From Sphingomonadaceae bacterium (GTDB lineage Bacteria; Pseudomonadota; Alphaproteobacteria; Sphingomonadales; Sphingomonadaceae), in assembly GCA_020850455.1 (NCBI GenBank), contig JADZEQ010000005.1, positions 1 through 64,000 on the forward strand: a stretch of 64,000 bases of DNA, written 5' to 3'. The notes beneath the pieces were generated by a model that saw only the letters and a program-made list of their open reading frames with translations, searched no databases and was not told the origin of the DNA. Both the position numbers and the translations under genes were made by a program. Each line of letters opens with the position of its first letter. The stretch's first letter is position 1. Positions 63,275 through 64,000 of the stretch are shown piece after piece.

Positions 63275-63346
63275 AACTTGCGCCTAGTGCCTGCAATTGC
63301 CTATCTCATCCCCGCGATAGCGCAAGATGGTGAACGGCACGTAAAT

Positions 63347-64000
63347 TTAGGGCGCGCAGGACGTGGACTGCCGTGCTGCCAGTATCAACGTGCTCGCCGC
63401 CAAAGCAGCCGTTTCTGCACGTAATATCTGTGGTCCCAGCGTTACACGGCGTGCCGCTGGCAGCGCGCGGATGGCGGCGCGTTCACTGTCGCTAAAGCCA
63501 CCCTCTGGCCCAATCAGCACTGCGGCAGGGACATGCCCGTCTGCCTGTACGACATCCAACAAATTTTCACCGCCATTTTCATCGGCAAAATATAGCCGCC
63601 GTTCGGCAGGCCAATTTGCCAGCATGTGTTGGAGCTTTTGCAGTGTGTCGATACGCGGCAGGGCGGTACGACCGCATTGTTCGGCGGCTTCCTGCGCGAT
63701 TGCGCGCGCACGTTCCATGTTGATGCGTTCGGCAATGCTGCGCTCCATGCCGATGGGGCAGATTTGGCCGACCCCCAATTCGGTCGCTTTTTCAATCAAC
63801 CAATCCCACCGCTGACGCTTGATCGGACTGGCGCAGAGCCAAAAATCATCGACCAACTGCCGTTCGCGTAGAAACCCGCGCACCAACAATATGCAATCGC
63901 GCTTACCGACTGTCGTCAGCTCAGCCAGATATTCACCGCCGACATCATCGCATAGTCTGACGGGGTCGCCGACGGTGCGGCGCATGACGTGGGTTAGATA
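63347..64000 (-). CDS. rsmE: 16S rRNA (uracil1498-N3)-methyltransferase, 5' end cut by window edge
   Basis: SPOUT methyltransferase that modifies U1498 of 16S rRNA. The reading frame continues through the right edge; the codons at 64000-63986 read YLTHV directly before the ATG at 63985, which matches the RsmE N-terminal region, so the gene is partial here with about 217 residues visible. The SAM-knot motifs are LIGPEGGFSDSE and LGPQILRAETAALAA. About 25-30 N-terminal residues should lie outside the window. Confidence 0.93.
   Translation of the reverse strand, partial: YLTHVMRRTVGDPVRLCDDVGGEYLAELTTVGKRDCILLVRGFLRERQLVDDFWLCASPIKRQRWDWLIEKATELGVGQICPIGMERSIAERINMERARAIAQEAAEQCGRTALPRIDTLQKLQHMLANWPAERRLYFADENGGENLLDVVQADGHVPAAVLIGPEGGFSDSERAAIRALPAARRVTLGPQILRAETAALAASTLILAARQSTSCAP

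Overview
The window looks like a chromosomal segment of an alphaproteobacterium, most likely a sphingomonad. This is inferred from a plant-type GshA, a fixGHIS-style cbb3 assembly operon, a class II ribonucleotide reductase, a promoter dense in GANTC (CcrM) sites, GC-rich coding sequence and tight ATGA gene overlaps. No rRNA, tRNA, CRISPR array, transposase or phage gene was seen. The right end cuts through rsmE.

Region 1 (about 0.2-17.7 kb) is a microaerobic module. It holds pyrD, an FNR-type [4Fe-4S] regulator, oxygen-independent coproporphyrinogen dehydrogenase (hemN), the cbb3 oxidase ccoNOQP with its maturation genes ccoGHIS, a DUF808 membrane protein, nnrS, and the B12-dependent ribonucleotide reductase nrdJ. 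FNR-type boxes lie before hemN, ccoN and nnrS, and a pair of NrdR-like boxes lies before nrdJ. The last 63 bp of nrdJ are repeated just downstream of the gene.

Region 2 (17.7-32 kb) is mixed. It has tryptophan catabolism (kynA-kynU), an acyl-CoA ligase, a lipoprotein, glyoxalases gloA/gloB, a SIMPL protein, a TPR protein and an alpha/beta hydrolase. It also has a molybdoenzyme with a cytochrome b partner, a fasciclin protein, an ECF sigma factor with a cupin anti-sigma, and an operon of a DUF3034 outer-membrane protein, an exported truncated haemoglobin and a cytochrome c.

Region 3 (32-56.2 kb) is a compact steroid-ring degradation cluster. A plus-strand operon (hsaA, hsaD, hsaE, hsaG, hsaF, an FAD dehydrogenase and an NTF2-fold protein) and an 18-gene minus-strand operon diverge from one 228-bp promoter region holding two similar dyads. 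The minus operon runs SDR, hsaC, ipdA, ipdB, crotonase, ipdC, echA20, two acyl-CoA dehydrogenases, fadA6, NTF2 protein, SDR, acyl-CoA dehydrogenase, fadE30, ipdF, maoC, ketosteroid isomerase, fadD3. hsaB sits at the far end, facing the minus operon, and is fused to a MarR-type domain. HsaA/B/C/D open rings A and B of the 3-HSA intermediate. HsaE/F/G turn the ring-A fragment into pyruvate and propionyl-CoA. FadD3 to FadA6 degrade the HIP (rings C/D) half. No stand-alone regulator and no KshAB are present.

Region 4 (56.2-64 kb) has bactofilin with an M23 peptidase, a DUF805 protein, an isoprenylcysteine-methyltransferase-like membrane protein, gshA, a secreted P-domain/DUF11 protein, and rsmE running off the right edge.
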